Assembly (NCBI RefSeq): GCF_020532645.1
Contig: NZ_JAJAUZ010000004.1
Coordinates: 124,001 to 188,000, forward strand
Reading direction: 5' to 3'
Source: Streptomyces bambusae
GTDB taxonomy: Bacteria > Actinomycetota > Actinomycetes > Streptomycetales > Streptomycetaceae
Length of the DNA stretch: 64,000 nt
In this document: one piece after another, positions 55,441-63,566 of the stretch
Position numbering within the stretch: the first letter of the stretch is position 1
Layout: every line of letters starts with the position of its first letter
The notes under the pieces: model-generated
The model's database searches: none
What the model was told of the DNA's origin: nothing
Seen by the model: only the letters and a program-made list of their open reading frames with translations
Translations under genes and position numbers: made by a program

Positions 55441-56720
55441 GGCACCTCCACGCGCAGCACGGTGGGCCCGCCCACGGGACTGGTCACGGTCAGCCTGCCT
55501 TTCACGATGGCCAGACGGTCGGCCAATCCTTGCAGACCCGTGCCGGCCGCCGGATCCGCGCCGCCCCGGCCGTCGTCCGTGACCGTCAGCACCAGCACCC
55601 CGCCGGTCAGCCGGCCCACGACCTCGACCCGGCCTGCCCCGCTGTGCTTCGCCGCGTTCGCCAGGGCCTCGGTGACGGTGAAGTACGCCACCGTCTCCAC
55701 CGACGGGGCGGGCCGGGACGGCAGCCGGATGTCCGCGGTGACGGGAACCGCGCTGCGCAGGGCCAGTTCGTCGACGGCCGCCGCCAGCCCGTGGTCGGTC
55801 AGCACCTGGGGGTGGATCCCGCGGATCAGCCCGCGCAGCTCCTCCAGGGCCTGCCGGGCCTCGGCCCGGGCCCGGACAATCAGCGCCGAGGCGGGCGACT
55901 CCTGCCCGCGCAGCTGGAGTTCGGCCAGCCCCAGCGTCATCATCAGCGCCACGAGATGCTGTTGGGCGCCGTCGTGCAGATCGCGCTCGATGCGCCGCCG
56001 CTCCGCCTCGAAGGCGTCCGCCAACCGGGCCCGGGACCGGGTGAGTTCGATCACCCGGCTGTCGTCGGAGGGCTCCTCGCGCGCCGCCAGCAGCGCCCGG
56101 GCCACCCGCACCTGCACCCCGGCCAGCAGGCTCCCGGCGTACGCGCTGACCACCAGCCCGGCCAGCCCGGCCGCCGTGCCGGGCAGCGCCCCGACGGGTC
56201 CGGAGACCGGCTGCCCGGGCACGAGCATCACGGTGTCGGGGGCGATGGCCCACACGATCACCGGGGAGACGGTCAGCATCACGGACAGCCCCAGCAGCGC
56301 GGTGAACGCGTACCCGGCGGCCGTGAACACCGTCGCGAAGAGCAGGACGTAGCCGAACTCCCGCCAGGTCGCCCGCTCCCGCAGCCGCGTCGCCAGCCAG
56401 GCCGGGGCTCCGGGGCGCGGCGGCCGGACGTGCGGTCCGGCGGGCACCGCCGGCTCGACGAGCCGCAGCCGGCGCCGCTCGGCGGCCGCCAGCGGGACCG
56501 CGGACACCACGGCCGCGGTCAGCAGCAGCAGCCCGATCCCCAGCAGGGACAGGGCGAATCCGGTCACGATGAGCACGGACAGCACGGCCAGGGCCGCGAA
56601 CCCGGACACGGCTCCGCTGAGCAGGTACGCCCAGACCCGCAGCGGCCACGCGGACCAGAGGAACCGCACGGGCCGCCGCCGCACCGCCTCCCAGACGGCA
56701 ACGGACTCCGCCTCGGCCAT
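55428..56720 (-). CDS. Sensor histidine kinase of the NarX/DesK type
   Basis: The 430-aa protein has several N-terminal hydrophobic helices in two groups (about 25-75 and 120-205) and no large extracellular domain, so it probably senses a membrane or envelope signal. The HisKA_3 dimerisation motif RRIERDLHDGAQQHLVAL holds the phospho-accepting His near 249. The ATPase part shows NAAKHSGAGRVEV, DDGRGG and GTGLQGLADRL. ATG 56720 sits 6 nt after GGGGG; the GTG just before it (56723) is an alternative. It is paired with the response regulator. Confidence 0.92.
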   Translation of the reverse strand: MAEAESVAVWEAVRRRPVRFLWSAWPLRVWAYLLSGAVSGFAALAVLSVLIVTGFALSLLGIGLLLLTAAVVSAVPLAAAERRRLRLVEPAVPAGPHVRPPRPGAPAWLATRLRERATWREFGYVLLFATVFTAAGYAFTALLGLSVMLTVSPVIVWAIAPDTVMLVPGQPVSGPVGALPGTAAGLAGLVVSAYAGSLLAGVQVRVARALLAAREEPSDDSRVIELTRSRARLADAFEAERRRIERDLHDGAQQHLVALMMTLGLAELQLRGQESPASALIVRARAEARQALEELRGLIRGIHPQVLTDHGLAAAVDELALRSAVPVTADIRLPSRPAPSVETVAYFTVTEALANAAKHSGAGRVEVVGRLTGGVLVLTVTDDGRGGADPAAGTGLQGLADRLAIVKGRLTVTSPVGGPTVLRVEVPCSG

Positions 56721-56760
56721 CACGGACCCCCGACCGCTCGCTGATGATCGACTTCGGTAC

Positions 56761-56772
56761 GACCCTAGGGTC
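56761..56772. promoter_or_regulatory. 12-bp palindrome upstream of the sensor kinase
   Basis: GACCCTAGGGTC is a perfect dyad about 40 nt upstream of the kinase start. It could be an autoregulatory site for the two-component system. Confidence 0.35.
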
Positions 56773-56867
56773 CATGGGCGCCCACCTCGGAGGCGGGGTG
56801 GGGCTTCAGATTCATGGATAATGGGAGCCCTCCATTGCTAATCAGTTAAATCGGGGCGGGAATACCT

Positions 56868-57386
56868 TTGATTCGGAACAAGTCGGCGCTGCGTGCGGCG
56901 GCGCTCGGCACGGTCGCGATGCTCTCTCTGGTGGGCTGCGGCGAGGCCACGTCCACGTCCCCGGCCGCCGCCGGGCAGTCGGCGGACGCCCTCGGCCGGA
57001 CGGCCGTCGACGCCGAGGTCGACGCCGCGGTCGCGGAGGCCGGGCTCAAGGGCCTGTCGCCCGACGCGGACCCGGCCGCCTCGGCAGCCGACCGCCGGCT
57101 CGCCACCTGCACGACCCTCTGGGCCGGCAGCCCCGACGCCCCCGTCGGCACCGGCAAGGGCGCCGAGCCCTTCGCCGCCGTGCTGCGGGCCCTGGAGAAG
57201 CGCGGCTGGACCGTGGCCGAGCGGAAGCAGCAGGGCGCCGTCACCGAAACCCGGCTCACCGACGGCACCTGGACCCTCATGGCCAAGCTCACCGAGAGCG
57301 ACCGCGTCGACAACATCACGCTGGCCGCCCACCACGACAGCTGTGCCGCCGACGTGGCCGCCCGCACCGACCGGGGCCGGCTCTAA
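56868..57386 (+). CDS. Lipoprotein of unknown function
   Basis: The 172-aa protein has a lipoprotein signal peptide with lipobox LVGC (Cys24), an Ala/Ser-rich linker and a soluble domain of about 110 residues with two cysteines (LATCTTLW, HHDSCAAD). It should be anchored on the outer face of the membrane. The likely start is TTG 56868 after a GGGGCGGGA stretch, preceded by an A/T-rich probable promoter. I recognise no domain family. The next gene starts 3 nt after its stop. Confidence 0.75.
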   Translation: MIRNKSALRAAALGTVAMLSLVGCGEATSTSPAAAGQSADALGRTAVDAEVDAAVAEAGLKGLSPDADPAASAADRRLATCTTLWAGSPDAPVGTGKGAEPFAAVLRALEKRGWTVAERKQQGAVTETRLTDGTWTLMAKLTESDRVDNITLAAHHDSCAADVAARTDRGRL

Positions 57387-57389
57387 GCC

Positions 57390-57977
57390 GTGCCGGTCGA
57401 GGGCGTCCCGGCCGGCCCGGTGGCCACAGCCGCTCCCCGGGCCACCGGCTTCGACCTGGAGCGCTGGGCCGAGGACGTGGCGCGGCTCGCCCGGGACGTC
57501 GAGCGCGCCTTCGAGGCCGTCCACGGCTTCGCGCCGGACGGGCACCGGGTGTGCCGCGCCGGACCGCAGGAGGCCGCCGGGCTGACGGCCCGGCTGCGGG
57601 CGGCCGGGGCGCACCCGTCGGCCGTGGCCTTCTGGTCCCGACTCGCCGTCGTCGAACTCCCCGACCTGCACAACGGGTTGTGGCTCGACGACACCGACCT
57701 CGTGCCGCGCGACGAGGCCACCCGGCTGACCGGTGCCGTCGAGGACGTGGTGACGGGCCTCGGCAGCGACGGCGGCGGCGCGTACTACGCGGTGAGCACC
57801 ACGACGGGGTGCGTGTACCACCTGGTCTCGGTCGTGCCCGAGCCGGACGGATCGCTGGACGTGGGCGACCGCTGCCACGCGGTGGCCGCACCGGACCTGT
57901 GGACCTTCCTCGCGGACCGGCGCACCGAGCTCGCCGCGGCCGCCGAGTTCACCGCGGCGCACACCAAAGCCGGCTGA
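57390..57977 (+). CDS. Soluble protein of unknown function, coupled to the lipoprotein gene
   Basis: The 195-aa protein has no signal peptide or membrane helix. It contains FDLERWAEDVARLARDVERAF, a GLWLDDTD segment and GAYYAVSTTTGCVYHLV, loosely reminiscent of SUKH (SMI1/KNR4) proteins, but I would not assign that family. GTG 57390 lies 3 nt after the lipoprotein stop, so the two are probably translated together. Confidence 0.65.
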   Translation: MPVEGVPAGPVATAAPRATGFDLERWAEDVARLARDVERAFEAVHGFAPDGHRVCRAGPQEAAGLTARLRAAGAHPSAVAFWSRLAVVELPDLHNGLWLDDTDLVPRDEATRLTGAVEDVVTGLGSDGGGAYYAVSTTTGCVYHLVSVVPEPDGSLDVGDRCHAVAAPDLWTFLADRRTELAAAAEFTAAHTKAG

Positions 57978-57984
57978 CGCACCG

Positions 57985-59961
57985 TCATGTCCGGCCCGGC
58001 CCCGCGAGCGTGCGGAGCACCGTCCGGGCCACGGTGTCGTTCTCGCGGAGCACGGGCGCGTCGGTGCCCGGCCGGGCGAGGGCGATGACGCCCCTGATCT
58101 GGGTGGGCGCGCCGAGCGCGATCCGCCGCGGGTGAGGCCCGCCCAGCGACGGGTCGACCAGGTGCCTGCGGGGCGAGACCCGCAGCAGGCCGGAGTCCGC
58201 CGCGCCGGCCCGGCCCGCGCCACGGCCCTCCGGTGCGGTCTCCGCGGCGACCGCACCGGCCCGCCACAGCCCCGCCACCAGCGGATCCCGGGCCCGCGCC
58301 ACGGAGAAGCCCGGCTGGTAGGCCTCGACCAGGGCGGTGGCGTGCACCGTGTGGCCGGGCACGGACGTGCCCGTCGCCGTGAAGGTCCCCGCCGCCTCGT
58401 CGGTGCCGATCCGCATCCCCGCGCCGACGAACCGCACGATGCCCGCCTCGGACAGCGCCAGCAGCTGCCGCAGCCGGAAGGCGGGCGGCCCGGAGCCGAG
58501 GAAGCTGAAGAACCCCTGCCACCAGCCGTCGACGCCCGCCGCCAGCGCCCGGGCGGCGGCCGGTCCGCCGGCCGCGATCAGCTCCGGCAGCCGGTCGTAC
58601 ACCGCATGCAGGGCAAGGGAAGCCCCCAGGTCGGCGCTGAACCGCGGGTCCTCCCGGCGGGCGAGCCCCCGGCCGATGTGCCCGCGCAGGTGCTCCTGGA
58701 GCCCCTCCGGCGACCCGCACACCACACCCTCCAGCGGCCGGTCCAGGGCGTCCGGATCGAAGCGGTCCGCCGGATCCGGCACGGCCGCCGCGACCAGACC
58801 CGCCATGCCGGGGGAGTACCAGTCGAGCCGGTCGTAGGCCACCAGGAACTCCGCCCACGGCACGGCCGTACGGCCCGGGTGGCCGTGGAACAGCTCGTGG
58901 TAGTGGCCGAACCCGATCTCCTTGGCCATCGACGGCCACACGTCCCGCCGCAGGTCCGGCGGCCGCCCCCGGCCGAGCAGCGCCGCCACCGCAGCCGGCC
59001 CGAAGTGGTGCGGCAGCGGCGGCCGGGGACCGCGCAGCCGGTACCGGATCTTGGCGTGGTACGGCACCCCGCGCCGCGATCCCACGTACAGCACCGGCTC
59101 CCGACCGGACGGGACGTACGCCAGGCCGCCGGCGGTGGGCCGGAACACTCCGCCGCGACCCTCCGTGAGCAGTGCCAGCAGATCGGTGAAGGCCAGCCCG
59201 AAGCCCCGCACCAGGACCGGCTCGCCGGGCCGCAGGCCGGCGAAGTCGGCGTCCGAGGTGAACTCCGGCGGCTGGTGGAACCGGCCGTGCCGGCGGGCGA
59301 ACGCCCCGTGGCGCCGGTGCTCCTCGTCCGGTGCGGCACCCAGGTGCCCCTGCGAGAGGACCACCAGGTCGGCGGTGAGCGGCACGGCCCGGCCGGCCAG
59401 GTGGACCCGCTGGGGCCCGTCGGGCGGGCCCGTGACCGCGGTCGCCGTGGCGCGGTGCGTCCGGACGGTGACCGCGGACGGCAGCTCGGCCAGCGCCCGG
59501 CGCAGCACCCAGTCGAGGTAGGCGCCGAGGGCACGCCGGCTGGCGAAGTCGGTGCCGGACAGCGCCCGCAGCTCCGCGAGGACATCCGGATCAGTTGGCT
59601 CCGCATACGGTTCGTGGCGGGGGCTCCGGCCGGCGAACTGGGCGGCCCACTGAGCCAGCGTGGGCCCCGGACGCACCGGACCGGCCAGGGTGGCGGACCC
59701 GTCCGTGAACATCGTGACGTTCTCCGCCACCGAGTTCATCCGCAGCAGCGGCGACTGGTCCAGCCGCCAGATGCGGCCCGGCCCCGCCGGATGCGGATCC
59801 ACCAGATGGATCTCCAACGCCCGCCCGTCGGGCCAGAGTCCGGGCGCGTTCGCCGCGATCCGCTCCAGCAGCCCGGTGGTCCGCGGCCCCGCCCCCACCA
59901 CGACCAGCACGGCGGGCCGCCCGCTCCCCTCCGGGACACCGCAGCCGGCGGACGGGACCAT
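57985..59961 (-). CDS. FAD/NAD(P)-binding oxidoreductase-like protein
   Basis: The 658-aa protein opens with a Rossmann motif VVVGAGPRTTGLLERI and has DLVVLSQGHLG and VLVRGFGLAFTDLLALL as in large FAD-NAD(P)-binding family proteins (Pfam FAD_NAD_binding type). These are common in Streptomyces and often annotated only as FAD/NAD(P)-binding. Substrate and electron partner are unknown. ATG 59961 has AGGAGG 5 nt upstream. It is convergent with the pair of genes to its left and divergent from the phosphatase gene. Confidence 0.82.
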   Translation of the reverse strand: MVPSAGCGVPEGSGRPAVLVVVGAGPRTTGLLERIAANAPGLWPDGRALEIHLVDPHPAGPGRIWRLDQSPLLRMNSVAENVTMFTDGSATLAGPVRPGPTLAQWAAQFAGRSPRHEPYAEPTDPDVLAELRALSGTDFASRRALGAYLDWVLRRALAELPSAVTVRTHRATATAVTGPPDGPQRVHLAGRAVPLTADLVVLSQGHLGAAPDEEHRRHGAFARRHGRFHQPPEFTSDADFAGLRPGEPVLVRGFGLAFTDLLALLTEGRGGVFRPTAGGLAYVPSGREPVLYVGSRRGVPYHAKIRYRLRGPRPPLPHHFGPAAVAALLGRGRPPDLRRDVWPSMAKEIGFGHYHELFHGHPGRTAVPWAEFLVAYDRLDWYSPGMAGLVAAAVPDPADRFDPDALDRPLEGVVCGSPEGLQEHLRGHIGRGLARREDPRFSADLGASLALHAVYDRLPELIAAGGPAAARALAAGVDGWWQGFFSFLGSGPPAFRLRQLLALSEAGIVRFVGAGMRIGTDEAAGTFTATGTSVPGHTVHATALVEAYQPGFSVARARDPLVAGLWRAGAVAAETAPEGRGAGRAGAADSGLLRVSPRRHLVDPSLGGPHPRRIALGAPTQIRGVIALARPGTDAPVLRENDTVARTVLRTLAGPGRT

Positions 59962-60102
59962 CGGAACCTCCTGGGGGCGCACGGCACGGACCCGCCCAGC
60001 CTGCCCGACCCGCCGTACGCGTGTCCCCACCCCCAGGGTGCGCCACCACGAGGCGTCGCGGGGTCGGGTGAGATCCGGAGGGGAAGGGTTAGGCTCGCCC
60101 GC

Positions 60103-60606
60103 ATGCCCGATCTCGTGATCCTGCGGCACGCGAAGAGCGCCTGGCCGCCGGGAGTGCCCGACTCCGACCGGCCCCTCGGACCGCGCGGCCTGCGGGACGC
60201 GCCCGCGGCCGGCGCCCTGCTGGCCCGGGAGCACCCCCGGCCGGACCTCGTGCTGTGCTCACCGGCCCGGCGGACCCGCCAGACCTGGGAGCTGGCCGCC
60301 GCCCGGCTCCCCGCCGAGCCGCCGGTGCGCCACGAGCCCCGGCTGTACGCGGCCGAAGCGGAGGAGATCCTCGACCTCGTACGGGAGACCCCCGCGGACG
60401 TCGGCGGCCTCCTGCTCGTCGGGCACAACCCCGGCCTGCAGGAACTCGTCCTGCTGCTCGCGGGCGGCGGCCCCGGCGACGCCCTCGACCGCATCGGGGC
60501 GAAGTTCCCGACCTCCGCCGTCGCCGTCCTCGGCTGCCCGGAACCCTGGTCCGCCCTCACCCCCGGCAGCGCCGTCCTCAAGTCCTTCGACATTCCACGG
60601 GGTTGA
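60103..60606 (+). CDS. SixA-like histidine phosphatase
   Basis: The 167-aa protein is a compact histidine phosphatase with LRHAKSAWP (phospho-accepting His9) and VGHNPGLQELV. Its length is that of SixA, which dephosphorylates histidine in phosphorelays. It may act on a phospho-histidine protein or a small phosphate ester. ATG 60103 follows a GGAGGGGAAGGG stretch about 13 nt upstream. Confidence 0.9.
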   Translation: MPDLVILRHAKSAWPPGVPDSDRPLGPRGLRDAPAAGALLAREHPRPDLVLCSPARRTRQTWELAAARLPAEPPVRHEPRLYAAEAEEILDLVRETPADVGGLLLVGHNPGLQELVLLLAGGGPGDALDRIGAKFPTSAVAVLGCPEPWSALTPGSAVLKSFDIPRG

Positions 60607-60634
60607 CCACCGCACAGGAGTTTCGCGACACCTC

Positions 60635-61243
60635 CTAGAGCGCCGGGAACCCGGGCGGGATGCCGAGCACCGGCGCGATCGTCGCCCAGATCGCCGACCG
60701 GGCGCCGGCGAGGTCGACCCGCGGATCGGCCAGCATCACCCGGATGCCGAGCCCGTCGCACAGCGCCAGCACCAGCGTGCCCAGGGCCGCCACGTCGCAC
60801 GGCCGGAACTCGCCCGCGGCGATGCCCCGTTCGACCGCGCCGGTGACCCACGCGTGCAGCTGCTCGTACAGGTCCACGGCCAGGTCCCGGGCCGCGGTGT
60901 CGCGCTGCGCGCGCACCCACAGCTCCTGCCACAGCTTCCAGTCCTGCCGCAGTTCCCGGTCCGACGGCAGCATGCTGCACAGGATCCGGGCCAGCACCAC
61001 CGCGGCGGGCACCGAGCCGTCACCCTCGGTGTCCAGCCCGGTCTGCGCGAACGAATGCGTCATCGCCTCGGCGAACAGCTTCTCGCGGGTGTCGAAGTGG
61101 TAGTGCAGCAAGGCCTTCGAGACGCCCGCGTGCTCGGCGACCTTGCGCATGCTGATGTTCTCGAAGCCGATGTCGGCGATCACTTCACACGCGGCCGTCA
61201 GGATTCGCTCACGCGTCTCCAGTGCGCGCTCGGCCTTGGTCAC
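60635..61243 (-). CDS. TetR-family transcriptional regulator
   Basis: The 202-aa protein has an N-terminal HTH (RILTAACEVIADIGFENISMRKVAEHAGVSKALLHYHF) and a helical ligand domain. It sits immediately downstream of the acyl-CoA dehydrogenase/3-hydroxyacyl-CoA dehydrogenase genes on the same strand, separated by a terminator-like hairpin. A role in controlling acyl-CoA metabolism is plausible. GTG 61243 has GGGGAG 8 nt upstream. Confidence 0.88.
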   Translation of the reverse strand: MTKAERALETRERILTAACEVIADIGFENISMRKVAEHAGVSKALLHYHFDTREKLFAEAMTHSFAQTGLDTEGDGSVPAAVVLARILCSMLPSDRELRQDWKLWQELWVRAQRDTAARDLAVDLYEQLHAWVTGAVERGIAAGEFRPCDVAALGTLVLALCDGLGIRVMLADPRVDLAGARSAIWATIAPVLGIPPGFPAL

Positions 61244-61303
61244 GTCGGCTGCTCCCCGGTCAGTGGCCCGTCGACGGGGCGGTGGGTGGGTGGAAGGACG
61301 GCG

Positions 61304-61335
61304 GGTGGTGCGGCGGTCCGGCCCGCCGCACCACC
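61304..61335 (-). terminator. 13-bp hairpin after the 3-hydroxyacyl-CoA dehydrogenase gene
   Basis: GGTGGTGCGGCGG and its complement enclose a 6-nt loop, 19 nt beyond the dehydrogenase stop on the minus strand and 60 nt ahead of the TetR start. Confidence 0.7.
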
Positions 61336-61353
61336 ATCCTGGCGCATGGCGGC

Positions 61354-62268
61354 TCAGGAGCCCCCGTAGACGTGGAAGCCGCGGCCCGTCTTGCGGCCGA
61401 GCAGCCCCGCGTCCACCATCCGCGACAGCAGCGGCGGCGGCGCGTACAGCGGCTCCCGGTACTCCGCGTACATCGACTGCGCGATCGACCGTACGGTGTC
61501 CAGGCCGATCAGGTCGGCCAGCGCGAGCGGCCCCATCGGGTGGGCGCAGCCCAGGGTCATGCCCCGGTCGATGTCCTCCGCGGACGCCGCGCCCGCCTCC
61601 GCCATCCGCACCGCCGCCAGCAGGTACGGCACCAGGAGCGCGTTCACGACGAACCCCGCCCGGTCCTGCGCCCGCACCACCTCCTTCCCCAGCGCGTCCG
61701 CGGCGAACGCCCGGGCTCGGCGGGCGGTTTCCTCGGACGTGAGCAGGGACGGCACCAGCTCCACCAGCGGGAGCACCGGCACCGGGTTGAAGAAGTGCAG
61801 GCCGACGACCTGCGCCGGCCGCCGGGTGGCGGCCGCGAGCCGGATGACCGGGATGGCGGAGGTGTTGGTCGCCAGCACGGCGTCCGGGCGGGCCACCACC
61901 TCGTCGAGCCGGGCGAAGACCTCCAGCTTGGCCCGCTCGTCCTCGGCGACGGCCTCGACCACCAGGTCCCGGTCCGCCAGGAGCGACAGGTCCCCGGTCA
62001 CCGTGATCCGGTCGGCCGCGGCCTTCGCCTCGGCATCGGTCAGCTTCCCGGCCGCCACGGCGCGGGCCAGCGAGCGGGTGATCCGCTCCCGGCCCGCGTC
62101 CGCGGCCGCCCCGTCCGCCTCCACCACCACGACGTCCCGGCCGGCCCGGGCGCACACCTCGGCGATGCCGGAGCCCATCAGACCGCAGCCGACGACCCCG
62201 ATCCGCTCGGTCGCGGTCGAGGTCGCGGTCACCGTCTCGGCGTTGGTCACGGCCCCGGTCCCGGTCAC
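61354..62268 (-). CDS. 3-hydroxybutyryl-CoA/3-hydroxyacyl-CoA dehydrogenase
   Basis: The 304-aa NAD-dependent enzyme has GVVGCGLMGSGIAEV, the E of VVEAVAED, TNTSAIPV and the catalytic histidine in GLHFFNPVPVLPLVE. The C-terminal helical domain has GFVVNALLVPYL and GLLGRKTGRGFHVY. It oxidises 3-hydroxyacyl-CoA in beta-oxidation or reduces acetoacetyl-CoA in synthesis. The GTG start overlaps the acyl-CoA dehydrogenase stop as GTGA. An extra Thr/Ala-rich 20 residues precede the Rossmann fold. Confidence 0.92.
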   Translation of the reverse strand: MTGTGAVTNAETVTATSTATERIGVVGCGLMGSGIAEVCARAGRDVVVVEADGAAADAGRERITRSLARAVAAGKLTDAEAKAAADRITVTGDLSLLADRDLVVEAVAEDERAKLEVFARLDEVVARPDAVLATNTSAIPVIRLAAATRRPAQVVGLHFFNPVPVLPLVELVPSLLTSEETARRARAFAADALGKEVVRAQDRAGFVVNALLVPYLLAAVRMAEAGAASAEDIDRGMTLGCAHPMGPLALADLIGLDTVRSIAQSMYAEYREPLYAPPPLLSRMVDAGLLGRKTGRGFHVYGGS

Positions 62269-63452
62269 CGGCCGGCCGCGCCGTCGCCGGCCGGCATCTG
62301 CAGAACGCCCGTGCCCCGCTTGACCAGTTCACCCGCGACGATCAGTCGCTGGATCTCGGAGGTGCCCTCCCAGATCCGGTCGACGCGCAGCTCGCGGTAG
62401 AGCCGCTCGACCGGGTAGGAGCGGTCGTAGCCGCGGCCGCCGAAGATCTGCACGCAGCGGTCGACGACCCGCCCGGCGGCCTCGCTCGCCGACAGCTTGG
62501 CGATGGCCGCCTTCGCGTGCAGCGTCTTGCGGTCCGCCGAACCCGCGTCGACCTCCCAGGCTACCTGGTGGGTGTAGGCGCGGTTCACCGCGATGTCCAC
62601 GGCGCAGTCGGCCAGCATGCCCTGGATCAGCTGGAAGTCGGCGATCGGCGAGCCGAACTGGCGCCGCTCCACGGCCCAGTCGCGCGCCAGCTCCAGCGCC
62701 CGCTCGGCAGCCCCGATCGTACGGGCGGCGATCATCAGCCGCTCCTCGGTGAACCAGGAGCGGGTGATGTCGTAACCGTTGCCGACCCCCCCGAGCACGG
62801 CGTCCTCGGGCACGTGCACGTCGGTGAAGGTGAACTCGGGGTGCTCGTAGACGAACGTGTGCATCCAGCGCGGCACCCGGGTCATCTCGATGCCCGGCGT
62901 GTCCTTGTCCACGAGGAACAGGGTGGGTGCCCGCTCCTCGCCGGCGGCGGCCAGCACGATCATGAAGTCGGCGTGGTCGCCGACGGTCACGAACCACTTC
63001 TCGCCGTTCAGCACCCAGCCGCCGGGGGTCCGGGCCGCCGTCGTGCGCAGGCTCTGCGGGTCGGAGCCGGCCTCCGGCTCGCTGACCGCGTAGCAGTCCC
63101 GGCGCCGGCCCCGGATCACCGGCACCAGGAACCGCTCGCGCTGCTCGGGCGTGCAGTGCGACAGCGCGTTCGCGGGCCGCCACACCATGTCCCAGAGCGC
63201 GCCCGTCAGCCGGCCCAGCTCGGCCTGCACCGTGACCTGCTCCAGGATGGTCAGGCCGGCGCCGCCCCACTCGACGGGCATGTTGACGGCCTGCAGTCCG
63301 CTGTCCAGCACGGCGTCGCGGATCTCCAGGTGGGCCTGCGGCGGCAGGCCGTTGTTCTCCTCGCAGTCGAGCTCGTACTTCATGATGAACTCGGTGAGTT
63401 CGCGGGCGGCGCCCTGGAGCTCCAGCTGGCGCGCGGTGAGACGGAAGTCCAT
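62265..63452 (-). CDS. Acyl-CoA dehydrogenase (first tandem copy)
   Basis: The 395-aa flavoenzyme has CYAVSEPEAGSDPQ and KWFVTVGDHADF of the FAD/substrate-binding part, RQFGSPIADFQLIQGMLAD, QIFGGRGYDRSYPVERLYRE and WEGTSEIQR with the likely catalytic glutamate near residue 370. It should introduce the alpha,beta double bond in acyl-CoA with electron transfer to ETF. It is followed with GTGA overlap by the 3-hydroxyacyl-CoA dehydrogenase. Its 3' half is nearly identical at DNA level to the next gene. Confidence 0.93.
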   Translation of the reverse strand: MDFRLTARQLELQGAARELTEFIMKYELDCEENNGLPPQAHLEIRDAVLDSGLQAVNMPVEWGGAGLTILEQVTVQAELGRLTGALWDMVWRPANALSHCTPEQRERFLVPVIRGRRRDCYAVSEPEAGSDPQSLRTTAARTPGGWVLNGEKWFVTVGDHADFMIVLAAAGEERAPTLFLVDKDTPGIEMTRVPRWMHTFVYEHPEFTFTDVHVPEDAVLGGVGNGYDITRSWFTEERLMIAARTIGAAERALELARDWAVERRQFGSPIADFQLIQGMLADCAVDIAVNRAYTHQVAWEVDAGSADRKTLHAKAAIAKLSASEAAGRVVDRCVQIFGGRGYDRSYPVERLYRELRVDRIWEGTSEIQRLIVAGELVKRGTGVLQMPAGDGAAGR

Positions 63453-63480
63453 GGAGGTCTCTCGGTCCTTTCGGCTTGCG

Positions 63481-63507
63481 GTGCAGTGCGTGCAGTGCGT
63501 GCAGTGC
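63481..63507. repeat. Three tandem copies of GTGCAGTGC
   Basis: Three exact 9-bp units are followed by about 30 nt of degenerate copies, in the short gap between the two acyl-CoA dehydrogenase genes and just upstream of the first copy's ATG. Confidence 0.8.
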
Positions 63508-63566
63508 GGTGCGGTGGGATGCAGTGCTGTGCGGTGCAGGGGTGGGGGGATGCGGGGCGTACGGGG

